Below are positions 50,705-61,840 of a stretch of 64,000 bases of DNA, one piece after another. This DNA comes from Odontesthes bonariensis (lineage: Eukaryota > Chordata > Actinopteri > Atheriniformes > Atherinopsidae): the NCBI RefSeq assembly GCF_027942865.1, contig NC_134507.1:33462447-33526446 (forward strand), given 5' to 3'. The position numbers and the translations under genes were made by a program. The stretch's first letter is position 1; the number at the start of each line of letters is the position of its first letter. The notes under the pieces are model-generated. The model had not been told where the DNA came from. It ran no database searches and was given only the letters and a program-made list of their open reading frames with translations.

Positions 50705-51240
50705 GCAGCCACTGAGCATAAAGAAGAAGGCCTTCATGGAGGGAAACAGGGAGTTAAGGAGGAGTGTGAAGAAAAAAGGAAGAGAGCAAGTCGGTGGGAA
50801 ACTATCTGCACCAGAACAGTGTGAGGGCTGTGTGGTCAGGAATGGAAAAGCTCACAGGCTTTGGGATAATGTGGGATCAGACAGATGGAAGAGTTCAGAC
50901 AAACTCAGCATGCTGCTGCCTCCTGCTACAGACCTCACATCCTCCATGTACCAACAGCTTCCCTGTCACACCTCAGCACATCTACATGAAACTATCACAT
51001 CTATAGGAAAATAAACTATGGCCTCATCTGGAATACAAACAAAAGAGATGATTGTGGATTTTAGGAGGAGCAGCAGTCAGCTGAACACCGTCTCCATCCT
51101 CGGTGAAGAGGTGGTTGAGGATTACAGATACCTGAGGGTTCACCTGGACAGCAGACTGGACTGGAAATGCAACTCTGAGGCTGTCTACAAGATGGGACAT
51201 TCAGTAAACTATTCCTATAACTGTATATATGCTAACTGAG
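50705..51240 (+). mobile_element. L2-type LINE copy 3, remnant
   Basis: Frames show IKKKAFMEGNRELRRSVKKK (same region as KKRAFRERDRELLRSIQK in copy 2), a degraded WSGM segment, and after a deletion TKEMIVDFRRSSS, EEVVEDYRYL and LDSRLDWKCNSEAVYK at 51040-51200. RT core missing. Confidence 0.78.
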
Positions 51241-52680
51241 CTGGCATGGGTTGGTGCACTAAACACATGTTACAGAGTTTAATATTTCTGCATCTTTTAG
51301 TAAAAACAGGAAAGAATGAGTGTATATTTCCAGCCAAATTCCCAATAAAGCTGCTCTCATCCACATATTTTTCTGTTTCTTCTGTCAGACGGCTAAACTG
51401 AAAATCAGCCCATTAAGACTACGCGTCAACTCGTGGTCACTTAAAGCATGTCCAGACTGTCGCTCTGCTCTAATAAAATCCTGATTTTGTAACCGCAGCC
51501 TCATGTGAGAAAATCACCCTTCAGGTGACTTAAAGACAACATGTTGGCAGCGATTTCAGCTGCACTTACATGCAGCGTGATGTCCCACAGAGAAAGTTAG
51601 AGGCAGCAGAATGTCAGGAAGGTTTTCTGCACAGTCTATCCCGTGCATGTACGCTGGGACAACATGGTGGTCCAGTTAAATGGACGAGTACACCTGGAGC
51701 TGAAGCTGGACTTACCTGTGCATGCAAGCGTTCTGAATGTCCATGATCAAGATAAAAATATGTAACATACAGAACAAAAAGCATCCATCTCCAGCTGAAA
51801 ACATGAAACCTGTATCCTACAAATAAAATGTTCCACTGGGGAGACCCACCCAAGTTGGTTATTAGGAGGAAATTTCAGAAATATCCTCAAAAGCAGTTTT
51901 TCTCAGTGTGCAGACTTCAGCTTTTTGTTTTAAGTTTTGAACAAAGAAAATAGACTCAAATGTAACCTCTCTTCTATGCATATTCAGAACTAATTTAAAT
52001 CTCTTCCAGAAAAACTCTTGTTTTGATCATTTTCTTTAAAATAAAGATTTTTAAAAAGCTAACTGACCATGTGCTCTGTTTTACATATAACACCAGTTAT
52101 AGAGGTAAACACGCAAAGTTAACATATTGACAGGTTTCAAATATATGTTTCAGTGGCGGCCGTGCTTTGGCTCACTGGGCCTTCAGTGGGGGTTTACCGT
52201 CCATTCAGAGTCGCTATTTAAATCCGTCCTGAGTGCCCACATGGATCTGGATCTCACTAACCGTGCTCTATGCCAATAAACACAGAGAGACAGCTGCTAG
52301 AAGACTTTCTTCTGCAGGTTTCCTTCTGATTTATTTATTTTTAAACACATATTCAGCAGCAGGATTTTTATTCATCAATTAGCCTACTAATAATGAACTA
52401 TGAGAGACATTTCACGTGTTGAGAGCGACTTCCATAGTTATCGTTATTATTATCACGTATATCAGCAGTTCAGAACATTTGATCATTTATATTTATAATT
52501 TAATATTTATACATGTTAATAAAATACATGATACTCACAAGAGGTCCTGATTATTATCTATTTATTGACATAACACTGAGATGCTCCATATGTGAGTCCA
52601 TTGTTGCCAGTTAACTGCAGCCTTGCACCTTTCAGCAGCAGCTGTTACCGCTGAGCAATCAGTTCCCTCTGCACTGAGGA
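51241..52680. other. Spacer upstream of the secreted-protein genes
   Basis: No gene or repeat recognised. Confidence 0.35.
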
Positions 52681-52683
52681 AAA

Positions 52684-52712
52684 TATGAAAGCAGCTCCTG
52701 CAGCTTCAGGTT
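52684..52712 (+). promoter_or_regulatory. Probable core promoter of secreted-protein gene 1
   Basis: AAATATGAAAGCAGCTCCTGCAGCTTCAG: a TATA-like A/T block followed by a CAGCT-rich start region. The equivalent place in gene 2 reads AATATAAAGTCAGCTGCAGCCTCAG, so the two promoters are alike. Start site inferred, not observed. Confidence 0.5.
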
Positions 52713-52794
52713 AGTGTCACAGGGCTCTGAACTTTGTGTTAGTGCAGTTTGGCAGGAGCAGGTCCCAGGCAAGCTTTAATTATATTGCAGCAGA

Positions 52795-53525
52795 ATGAGG
52801 TGAGTAACTTCTAGTCTATCCCAGTGCTTCTAAGTGGTGGCACTGAACCTCTGCTGCCTTAAATGTCTGAGGCAAGCAGAACCTCATTTGGTCGCAGCAA
52901 ACACTATGTTTATACAGTTAAGCTCAACAGGACTGGGCATGTTAAGGGGAGGTGGTGGTTGGACCCCACTGGTCTCTAAATGTACTCAGAACTTCATATG
53001 AGATGTCCCTGTTTCTGCAGGGTTTTGTGGATTTCTTGTGTGCTGATTGGAAGCATCGCCTGCATTCCTGCACAAAGCGGTAAGCTGATCCCAATCACAG
53101 CTCAGCAACTAAAAACAGATTAAATTGACTTGAGGTGTAAATGGAAGGCTGATCTTAATTCTGTTTCCTCACCCATGTATTCAGTTTATGGACAAGATCT
53201 ATCTAAGCCAAGATATCAGAAACAAACTGGAACCAGTGGTTCTGGAGCACAGCAGCATGGTGCTCAGGGAGGTCAGTCTGGAGCTCCTGGCAGCAATTAC
53301 CAGTTTGAAGATGGGAGCTGGAGCCTTTCATCTGACACCAGCGGCGAGGACGAGCCAGTCTTCACTCCTGTGACCGACGAGGATCAAGTCTACGCTTACA
53401 AATCTCGGTCCCGCTACAACAAGAAGCGTGTGCTGTTCAGCCAGTTCCGCTACACCCCAACAGAATCTGAGCCAGACCACGGCAAAACATCTCAGCACAA
53501 GGTTCAAGTTCAGAGCGGCTTCTGA
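52795..53525 (+). CDS. Small secreted protein 1 (134 aa, unknown function)
   Basis: Exons 52795-52799 (ATGAG), 53021-53079 and 53185-53525, all GT-AG with matching phases. The joined start MRVLWISCVLIGSIACIPAQS is a clear signal peptide. Mature part about 113 residues: VYGQDLSKPRYQKQ, a Gly/Gln/Ser-rich segment (GSGAQQHGAQGGQSGAPGS), an acidic segment (SSDTSGEDEPVFTPVTDED) and a basic aromatic segment (YAYKSRSRYNKKRVLFSQFRY), ending VQSGF. No Cys in the mature part, no transmembrane helix. After the stop, an intron (53537-53609) splits the 3'UTR; AATAAA at 53649. The architecture is shared with genes at 57871 and 63532. I do not recognise the family; extracellular-matrix or egg-coat roles are possible but unsupported. 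Confidence 0.82.
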
Positions 53526-53609
53526 GGATCTTTCTGGTGAGGCTCATTTTACTCTGCATGTGTGCTCTCTGTAGCTGCTGGTAGGTGACTGACTTTCTTT
53601 GTCTTGCAG

Positions 53610-53670
53610 ATCTGCATATTCTAGAGGCATCGCTGCTGCTACCGCTTGAATAAATGGCTTTAACTTGAAT
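53610..53670 (+). other. 3'UTR exon of secreted-protein gene 1
   Basis: Follows acceptor TTGTCTTGCAG; contains AATAAA at 53649-53654. The separate non-coding last exon is the feature that ties genes 1, 2 and 3 together. Confidence 0.7.
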
Positions 53671-54589
53671 ACCTTGTTGCTCCATCAAATGGCTCCTAGC
53701 TGTCTCTGGGTCATCCAGTTGTGGGTTGGAGGGGATAGTTGAGGGCCTGACAGGTTGACATGACTTAATCCTATAAATAAGGTGTTGGCATTAACTTAAG
53801 GACAGTTTCTGCTCAAAGGTGAGCTTGTGAAGGTCTTGACGGCTTCAGCTTGGAATGCATTCCCAACTAAAAATGGCTGAAAAGCCAACTGCAGCTCTCT
53901 GACAGCAGTGGGTAAAGGTGTGGCCTTGAGCTCTATCAGAAGATTCCACTGCTGCATATTGTGCTGAGGGGGAAACCTTTCCACTCTGTAGCAGTCCTCA
54001 CCCTACAGCTCTGGGTAAGGGCAGACCCATCAGATGCTGGGGCCATGTGAAACCTGGACAGTAGTTTCTGCAAGTCCATGACCGAGGATGGCTTCATAAT
54101 ATCGTCTGTGGTTGCAAAGGTCTTGTACTCTGAATACTTGTGATGAAGCTTGTGCTACACAAATCAAAAGATGTGGCAGCTACTTTTAGTGAAGTGGCTT
54201 GAACAAAATTTATTGGCTCAATGTTGTCACTTACTCACTACCTGGAAGTAAGTTGGATCAGGTGGTGGGGGCAAACATCTAGTGGACCCTGTTCATGACA
54301 TCTTAAACACAAAGCTGAGTATTTTTATTAAATCTATACATTACCATTGAGGTTGGGTCATGGACACTGAAAGGAGCCTCTCAGCCTCAATTGCAGAGGT
54401 GTGGCCAGAAGGTCATCATTGCCTATCAGGACAGTAGCATAGGACCTGCTCGTGAATATTAGCATGTAGGGAAAAATTCAAACTGTAGAAAAAGGCCTTT
54501 AGTGTTGGGTTGTTCAGGAGGTTGACCTGAAGCGGGTACCAGGTGGCCAAAAGGGCTGCATCATCAGTAGCTGCTCAAGCTAAAATTCA
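53671..54589. other. Spacer
   Basis: No gene or known repeat recognised. Confidence 0.35.
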
Positions 54590-55075
54590 GGGATGGGAAG
54601 AATTTCTCATCTGGCTGCCTATAAGGTTCAGGATCCAGTTTAAAATTCTTATCACATACAAAGCCTTTAATCATCAGGCACCTGGTTACATCTGTGACCT
54701 GATCCACCCCTATTACACAACCAGGTCTCTTAGGTCCTCAGACCAGAGCTCATTGACTGTCCCCCGCTCTTGTCTAAAGACAAAGGGTGATCGTGCCTTT
54801 GAGGTATTGGCTCCAACTCTTTGGAACTCTCTTCCCCTATGTCTACGGTCTGCAACTTCTTTAGACATTTTCAAAAAGAATCTGAAGACCCACCTATTTA
54901 AAATAGCTTTTATCCGTTCTTAAAGTGCCCATCTGCTCTGTAGCCTCATGCTTTTCTGCTATTACTGTTTTCTTATGTGTGTGTATATGAAACGTTGACT
55001 TGCATCGTATTGTGAAGCACTTTGTGAATTTTATTTTCTGAACGGTGCTATACAAATAAATTTATTATCTGTTCC
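54590..55075 (+). mobile_element. LINE 3' end (Rex1/L2-like), C-terminal ORF2 fragment
   Basis: One open frame gives WLPIRFRIQFKILITYKAFN, APGYICDLI, RSLRSSDQ, KGDRAFEVLAPTLWNSLPLC and FKKNLKTHLF, the conserved C-terminal block of fish CR1/L2-type LINEs. The 3'UTR ends in TACAAATAAATTTATTAT at about 55053-55070. Confidence 0.85.
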
Positions 55076-55169
55076 CATTTCTTTGTATCTATAAAATAAG
55101 TTTGACATGCATGAAATGGCATTTTTGCAGAAACCAGGTAATTCCCTGAGAGATGCATCTGTACCTTCA

Positions 55170-55335
55170 GCTGATCAATGAAGCCTCATCAGAAATGGGC
55201 TCCATGGAAGGGTGGCTGTCAAGAAGCCGTTCTTAAGGAGGGGAAACAGGGAGAAAAGGCTGAGCTATGAAAAATGGCACAAGAAGACTGAAAATCAGGC
55301 CTGATGGAGGGACGAATCCTCCCCAGAGCCCGGGG
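55170..55335 (+). mobile_element. Possible Tc1-like transposase scrap
   Basis: Frames resemble the middle of a Tc1 transposase (GGETGRKG/RRGNREKRLSYEKWHKK, then a W..W-DES-like end). Too short and damaged to be certain. Confidence 0.35.
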
Positions 55336-56452
55336 AGGGTTAGAATAAATGTGTTAAATAAATTAATAAATCCAACAACTCTCATTGATTCTGTCCATTA
55401 CATAAGATTTTACAGATCAAACATCTATTTTGTTCTACATTTGGATGCAAGAAGGCGAGCCAGGTGTTGGAATATATTCAGTTAAGTCGTGAGCTGTACA
55501 ACCACACAGTGGACTGTGCACAAAAGCATTCACTATCCTGTCTGGAACATGAACAAACATGTCTGATTAATACTGGGCATTATGCAACAGCAAATGGTCC
55601 ATCTATATGTGAGAATCAGATGTCTTACCTGGTCGTCCCTGCAGCAAGGACACTGCCTGTGGGGACTACTTGCAGATAGTTGACATATATTGACTAATAA
55701 TTAAAAGAAAAACTTCTGTGGACTTGTTTCCACACTTTAAGTCACTCACATTGTAAACCTGCAGGTTGCAGTTTAAATATAAACATGATAAAGTTTGGTC
55801 TTTGTTGGATTTTATGAAAGTAATTATGAGGACAGATGATGTGAACTACTGTAACAAATGTTAGTTTTCAGAATTAAAACAATCTGGGCATATAAATATT
55901 CTCATTTTCATAAATAAATATGAAGTTCAGGTGTGCCAGCCAACATTTTACAGTAAAAAAAGAATTTCTCAGAAACTTAGACCCATATTAAAAAAGAGCA
56001 TTATTCAAATAGACGCAAAATGTAACTTTAACTTCAGTGTATTTTCAGTACAGTTCCACCTCACTGATGGCTGGTAAAGCCTCCACAGTACAAAGAACAG
56101 AAAACAGTCGCCTACAGACTATAAAGTGCTCAAATGTCACATTTCCCATGTTGGAAGTTTGCTGTGTCACAGGGAGTCTGTGGAAGTCTGTGGTTGTTCT
56201 CACAAGGCAACAAGTTTTCAGGAGGAATGATGGAAATCCACAGAAATCGTCAAGACAAATTTGAGAAACACTTCCAGATATGAACAAAATGAAGGCACAA
56301 GGTGCTTTAAACATTTAACCTCCGTTATGTCCTGTTTAATCAAGTTCATCTGAAATAAATCTAAGATCTCCTCCATATCACTTAATAAAAGAGCAGCTCT
56401 GCATCATGTTGTCTCACGTTTCTACATCTCAGCTCAGATATTAATCTGAGCT
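55336..56452. other. Spacer
   Basis: No gene recognised. Confidence 0.35.
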
Positions 56453-57130
56453 TTAAAGGAGCCATGGCATGAAATTTTCACTTTTTAAGGTTGTTTAACA
56501 TTAATATGAGTTCCTCTAGCCTGCCTGCGGTCCCCCAGTGGCTAAAAATGACGATAGACCTAAACTATGCAATGGAAATTATTTTCCGCCATTGGAAATG
56601 TGACCATGCAGATGGCCTGATCGGGAAAGCTGCCTCTTATGACGTGGAGCCTCATATGATGTCGAGGTTATTTCCACCCAGAGCCCATATATGGCTATGC
56701 CAAAACTGCCTTTCCCCGCCCACAGCTCTTTGGCCAGCTCATTGCGCTGTATATGGATGTAAATAATCTGTTTAGAGCTCCTGCATCAGAACCTCTAAAG
56801 AGCCAGTGGACAGATTTAGTTTTTTCTGGGAAAGTGACGGCAGAACCGAAGAGATTTGTGTATGTGTGCGCCAAACATTTCACCAACGAATGTTTCCACC
56901 CCCACCCTCCACTTTGCCCCGCCTTTCTCCCCCTAATTTGCATTTAAAGCTGCAGACCCTAAACAGCTCATTCTGAGGATCCTTAGGAAAGCTCATTTTC
57001 GGGACTGGCTGTAATTCTGCACCAAGGCAGAATTTTTGGGAAAAAAACTCAGATACAGTATAAGGGGACCACTAAAGCCTTTAAAAATATATAAAAACCT
57101 CCATTTATTTTCATGCCATGGCACCTTTAA
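56453..57130 (+). mobile_element. Kolobok-like TTAA element with THAP domain remnant
   Basis: TTAA at 56453-56456 and 57127-57130; inside them inverted ends AGG(A/T)GCCATGGCATGAAA. Internally CAVYGCK (about 56743-56763), then PASEPLKSQWTDLVFSGKV and VYVCAKHFTNECF (about 56783-56895) make up a THAP-type C2-C-H zinc finger with a frameshift after the first Cys pair. THAP plus TTAA target points to the Kolobok superfamily. The catalytic domain is absent. Confidence 0.72.
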
Positions 57131-57747
57131 ACATCTCAGAGGGCGCATAAGGCAGTTAGCGTGACTTTAGTAAGAATCCACCCTCTGCTATGTTCCAAAC
57201 ACATCCATGCTTCTAGATCCTCTGCATGAGAGAGCTGCAGTGCTCCTTATTCCTGCCAAGGAGTCAACATTATTTTAGAGTTATTTCCAGAACTCAGCAG
57301 GCTAACTTACTAAGACTCCAGTCTTATGTCACGCTGAGCTCACTTTTTTCCCTTTGAAACCCAACTAGCAGCTCCCACTAGTGAAGTGGACATGTGATGT
57401 GTTGGACCCCAATTTCATGACTGTGACGTGTTTGTGACGTATTAGAACCGAGGTTATAACCTGGAGTCCTTCAGACCAAATCTCTGTCACTCCCCTCACA
57501 CTCCCCAGCCAGAGATTAGGGGCCCACAGTGATCTGCAGGACTTTGGTCCAGATGTTTAACACCGTATCTGACCAAGCGGAATTCACCTTCTTTAAAACA
57601 TCCCATGTTCATTCCTCACATGTTGCAACAAACCTTTTTAAATGGGATGTCAGAAGTGTTCATTATCTGAGCTGAATTGAATGCAGCACGATCTGACTGG
57701 GTCCCAGGTGAGGTTTATGAGTGTAATCAGAGCAGGTAGAGCACCAA
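57131..57747. other. Spacer upstream of secreted-protein gene 2
   Basis: No gene or repeat recognised. Confidence 0.35.
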
Positions 57748-57780
57748 TATAAAGTCAGCTGCAGCCTCAGATGAGTTACA
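57748..57780 (+). promoter_or_regulatory. Core promoter of secreted-protein gene 2 (TATA box)
   Basis: TATAAA at 57748-57753 followed by GTCAGCTGCAGCCTCAG, matching the promoter of gene 1; transcription would begin near 57780, about 90 bp before the ATG. Confidence 0.6.
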
Positions 57781-57870
57781 GCACAAATCTTCTCTCAACA
57801 GCAGTCACTAGATTGCTGTTTTTGACCAGTTTTATCTGAATTGTGTTGCTGCTGTTTTGTCTTGTTCAAC

Positions 57871-58803
57871 ATGTTGTTTAAGGTTTTCTTCAGGTGAGTC
57901 TTCATGTTTAATGGTTTAGGTTTTTGTTCTCCTATATACTAAAGTTTCTTTCTTTTCTTTTGAAATCCAAACAGGATTTCCTGGCTTTGTGTCCTGCTCT
58001 TCAGCATTGGAACATGTTATCCCCCCCAGAAAAGCAAGTATATCAACATTTAGGTGCAGTTTATATAAAGGCAGCCAACATGGGAAGTTGTTTAGGAATG
58101 AGAGAGAAGAGGGTCTGCAACTATATTAATCATGCAGCACCTAATCTTCCAATATATTAGACTTCAGGTTTAATGACCCACTTGAACTGCAGATACTCCT
58201 TTAGCTTTGTTTCTTGTTACTAAACATATTGGCAGTGATACAGAGGCTACTGACAGCACGGCTAACCATGCTGTCATACTTTGCTTCAACTAATTTCTTT
58301 GCTCAGGTCAAAACAGTGGATCCTCTGGCTCTGGTAGTAGCACGTCTGGCTACGGCAGCGGCGTCTCCTCTGGCTCTGGCTACGGCAGCGGTGGCTCCTC
58401 TGGCTCTGGCTACGGCAGCGGCGTCTCCTCTGGGTCTGGCTACGGCAGCGGCGTCTCCTCTGGGTCTGGCTACGGCAGCGGCGTCTCCTCTGGGTCTGGC
58501 TACGGCAGCGGCGTCTCCTCTGGGTCTAATGCTGGCTTTACTGCGCAGGACGCAGACTTTGCCCGTTTCCTTGCTGCCCTAATGAACTTGAAGATCGACC
58601 GTTCTTTCCCACAGTCTGCCTGGACCTCCGACCAGGTCCCTAAGGACACATCTGAGATGCGCGCTGTATACCCTTCATCCCACGTCGTCCAGTCCAGCAG
58701 TGGCTACCAACGAGCCCGCGACTCCAGTTCGTACGCCAAATACTCCCAGGATGCTTTTGACCACTTTGATGCCAAGACTGGGTCTAAAGGGCAGAAGTTG
58801 TAG
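57871..58803 (+). CDS. Small secreted Gly/Ser/Tyr-repeat protein 2
   Basis: Exons 57871-57893, 57975 to about 58038, and 58307-58803. The start MLFKVFFRISWLCVLLFSIG reads as a signal peptide, in the same two-exon layout as gene 1. The main exon encodes six 10-residue repeats GYGSGVSSGS (58348-58527), then a non-repetitive C-terminus (AGFTAQDADFARFLAALM, SSHVVQSSSGYQRARDSS, YSQDAFDHFD, GQKL). Problem: with the only good donor (GCAA|GTATAT) exon 2 enters exon 3 in the wrong phase; a C run of seven at about 58022-58028 would need one base fewer. This could be a sequencing error, a polymorphism or a true frameshift. A separate 3'UTR exon with AATAAA follows. Function unknown. Confidence 0.7.
58348..58527 (+). 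repeat. 30-bp coding minisatellite (6 units)
   Basis: Units start GGCTACGGCAGCGGC at 58348, 58378, 58408, 58438, 58468 and 58498. Later units are nearly identical (GTCTCCTCTGGGTCT), so expansion is recent. Confidence 0.93.
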
Positions 58804-58876
58804 TAAGGTAAAGCTGGACTAGTGTCTGAAGTATTGAGACTCCTGTATCAATACTGACCCCTTCTGTTTTCTGCAG

Positions 58877-58955
58877 GTGACTCTCATGGACACTTCCATG
58901 GAGATTCCAACATGTGGCTGAGCTCTGGCAAAATAAACTTGACCAATAATACGTG
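58877..58955 (+). other. 3'UTR exon of secreted-protein gene 2
   Basis: Follows donor AAG|GTAAAG (58808) and acceptor TTTTCTGCAG (58876); AATAAA at 58932-58937. Confidence 0.7.
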
Positions 58956-59735
58956 GTCTGTGTATTGAATACTTGATCTCAAGGTTTGTTTTCACTTCAT
59001 AGAAGATTTGAGTCTTCACCACACCCACTGAGGCTGACTCTGCTTTTGAAGGGCAAACTGAATACTTCTGCTTTAAATTCTACCACTACATGTTTCCTTC
59101 TCCTCATGGTTGAATTGCATTACACAAACCCAGACCAAAATAACTTGAAGCTCAATACAGTGGCCCTGCTTGCCCTTGTACCACGAAGGTGCCTCGGTTA
59201 AATCTGCACTCGCTGGGCTTTTCCAAGCTTTAATTGCATGTGACTCATTAGCCTCTGCTACGTAGCTTTGCCCCTCCTCTGCTTGGTGTCTTCTGTGTGC
59301 CTCCACAGAGCCATACATCCCTTTTAACCAACTTTGTCTCGACTTGCTCTCTGTGTGTGCGGCCTTTATTCATCTCACCTGGGACACCAGCTGGAGGGCT
59401 CATGACCCTGTACATATTGCTTGAAATACTCTTCACACCCCCATTGCAACCAATTAAATTTTAGTGGCCTCTTGGCACAAACAATCCAGGAAAAAAACTA
59501 TCCAATCATATTGAACGGACTGTTAACGATGATTGCGTTCTGATGCGTCCAAACTGCAATCTGCTCCTCCTTCCCCTTGTGCGCGTACCCTTCGTGAACA
59601 AATTACGTATGCCCGGAAGCTAAACTAGAGCCAGCTTGGCTAGCATTATTAAACATAGTTAGCATACTAAATACAGCAACGATCGACGCTTGTCAGAACA
59701 GCGCTTGTGCACCTTCGTGCTCATGTACTCTAGAG
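58956..59735. other. Spacer
   Basis: No gene recognised; ends with the CTCTAGAG target of the hAT MITE. Confidence 0.35.
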
Positions 59736-60026
59736 CAGGGGTTCTCAACCTTTTGCAAGCGGGGCCCCCCCTAAGATGGTTCATTGCAGTTGAGGGCCCC
59801 CCCCCTTCACAGCCCCACCCCCACGACACGTGACGTGATGTTGCAGGCTAAAAATACTACCCCCTGTTAAATTTGAAATGAAACTAGTCAAACAATAGTC
59901 CAACTTCTTGCATTTTTGAGGAGGGAATTTTCGTGATTTTTTTTAAATTTTTTTTTTCCCTCATCCTGTAGTCTACTCGCGCCCCCCTGTGAGTGTGTCC
60001 GCGCCCCCACCGGTTGAGAACCACTG
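59736..60026. mobile_element. hAT MITE H (291 bp)
   Basis: Ends CAG(G/T)GGTTCTCAACC inverted, with a perfect 8-bp duplication CTCTAGAG at 59728-59735 and 60027-60034. Charlie-like terminal sequence. Non-coding, with C-rich runs. Confidence 0.93.
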
Positions 60027-60218
60027 CTCTAGAGGCGTGCCTTCGGGGGGAAAGTCTGAAGAAAGGGGTTGGGACTTTTGACCTGTGTATTTTCAAAATG
60101 CAGCTTCACTGGACTCAAAATCCAGGATCTCCTACCCTACCTTTAATACAGGCTCGGTCCTGAATATGACATCATTGCATCTTCCCATGTTGGGATTTTC
60201 ATCGTACACAAGACTTAA

Positions 60219-61836
60219 AGGAGACATATTTTACCTCTTTAAACAAGTTAGAATTGGTCTATGGGCTATACAAAACATGTTCATGAAGTTCTTTGCACAA
60301 AATCACTCTAACAAAGAGATTTCACCAGCTCTATTCTTGCCATTTTCAGTCTCTCCCAAATTGAGCCGTTTAAAGGGCTCTGTCACTTTTATGCAAATAA
60401 GCTGTTGCTGGCCACGCCCCGCCCCTCTCATGAGTAGCCTCTGGCTGCGTGTACTGTTTACCCTTTTGTTTTGAGGGTCCAAAAGGTACATATATGTACA
60501 CTGTAAACCCGGATTTTGTTTTCAATTAAACGTTTTAGTGTTCATTACTTATTCTATTATGTTTTGTAAAAATCTATGTAATTACTAAATCAAATTAGTT
60601 CTTTGGATTAGAAATTTGAAAATATACACTGCAATGATCATGTTAGGCAGAGATTACATATAAAGTTACGTTCTGAGGGAAAGGCGGAGCCTATTTGAAG
60701 TTCGACAGAGTCAAGACCTGTCCTGTGTGAGAGCGTGACCTGCTCGATTTTTGGAGAAAACTGAATTGTGTATTTAAAAATAAACTGTGGATGTTTTAAA
60801 GTAGTTTTAACTACACTAAGTAGACGGAAGAGCGTGTAAAGCAATTATTAAGATCGGTTTGGTTGCTAAACGTTTGCTAAAGGTTAGCTTAAGACTGCAC
60901 CAGTCTTAATTCATTATTGCTGCAGTGAATTATTTGTGTTAATTGTTAATTTCAGTGTTTTCTGAAATAAAAGAACTTGAACAATTTAAATGTATTTTTT
61001 AATTTCTTCCTTCCCATACAATTTTCTTTTTAAACAATATATTGTGGCGTGCTGTGGGTGTGTTGCCGCATTGCATTATGGGTGCTCTCTGTTCCCCGTT
61101 ATGTGCTGTATTTAGTGCTGTGGTAGAGTTTGTATGGGTTTATGTTTATGTTCTGTACGCAGTGACGGTGTAGTACAAGGTTTTTGTTCGTGTTGCATTT
61201 TAACTAAATCTGCACCATAACTGAAAGTGGTGAGACAGAAAGTTACCACCACTTGTTCGAACATATGTGAGGTGATTGTAATTTACTATTTATCTTGTGA
61301 ATTGTTTGTCAAGATAAATGCGCTTGCTGCACAAGAAAGTCTGGACTGAGACTTTTCCTGTCTCCACCTCTACCATTGCTACAATATTTTATACAATCTC
61401 TAAATCAAAACAGTATCATTCATTAGTTAAATTGGAAGACAATACATTACTTATATTAACAAATGATGTTAAGTGTTGCTTTTATACATATTTATGTGCA
61501 TTTGACTTAAAATGATTGGCTAGACTTCAGAAAAGAGATAAGTTATGTGAACTAATGGTTTTGAGTAAAGACTACTAGTGTAAACTTGAATATGTCTAAG
61601 TTATCTATGCCAATACAACTTAAAAGGTTTAGTTTCATGTTTTGTAAAAACTTAAACGGGATAAGGCAACGGGTTTCCACGCGATTTTCTAGTAAACTCA
61701 ACTAGTTCGGGTTAAGAAGTGGTAAAAGGTACACATATGTACCCTTTTTTCTACATGCTGGGGTATAATAGACAGTCTGTGTTAAAAACGTAGTTTTATG
61801 TGACTTGGGAGTCAATGTGTTAACATTATGTCCCCT
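60219..61836. mobile_element. TTAA-flanked element (1.6 kb), unclassified
   Basis: TTAA at 60215-60218 and 61837-61840; inverted ends AGG(A/G)GACATA. The interior has GGTACA(T/C)ATATGTAC near both ends (about 60483-60498 and 61728-61742), which may mark a further insertion. No transposase seen. piggyBac- or Kolobok-type by target site. Confidence 0.6.
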
Positions 61837-61840
61837 TTAA

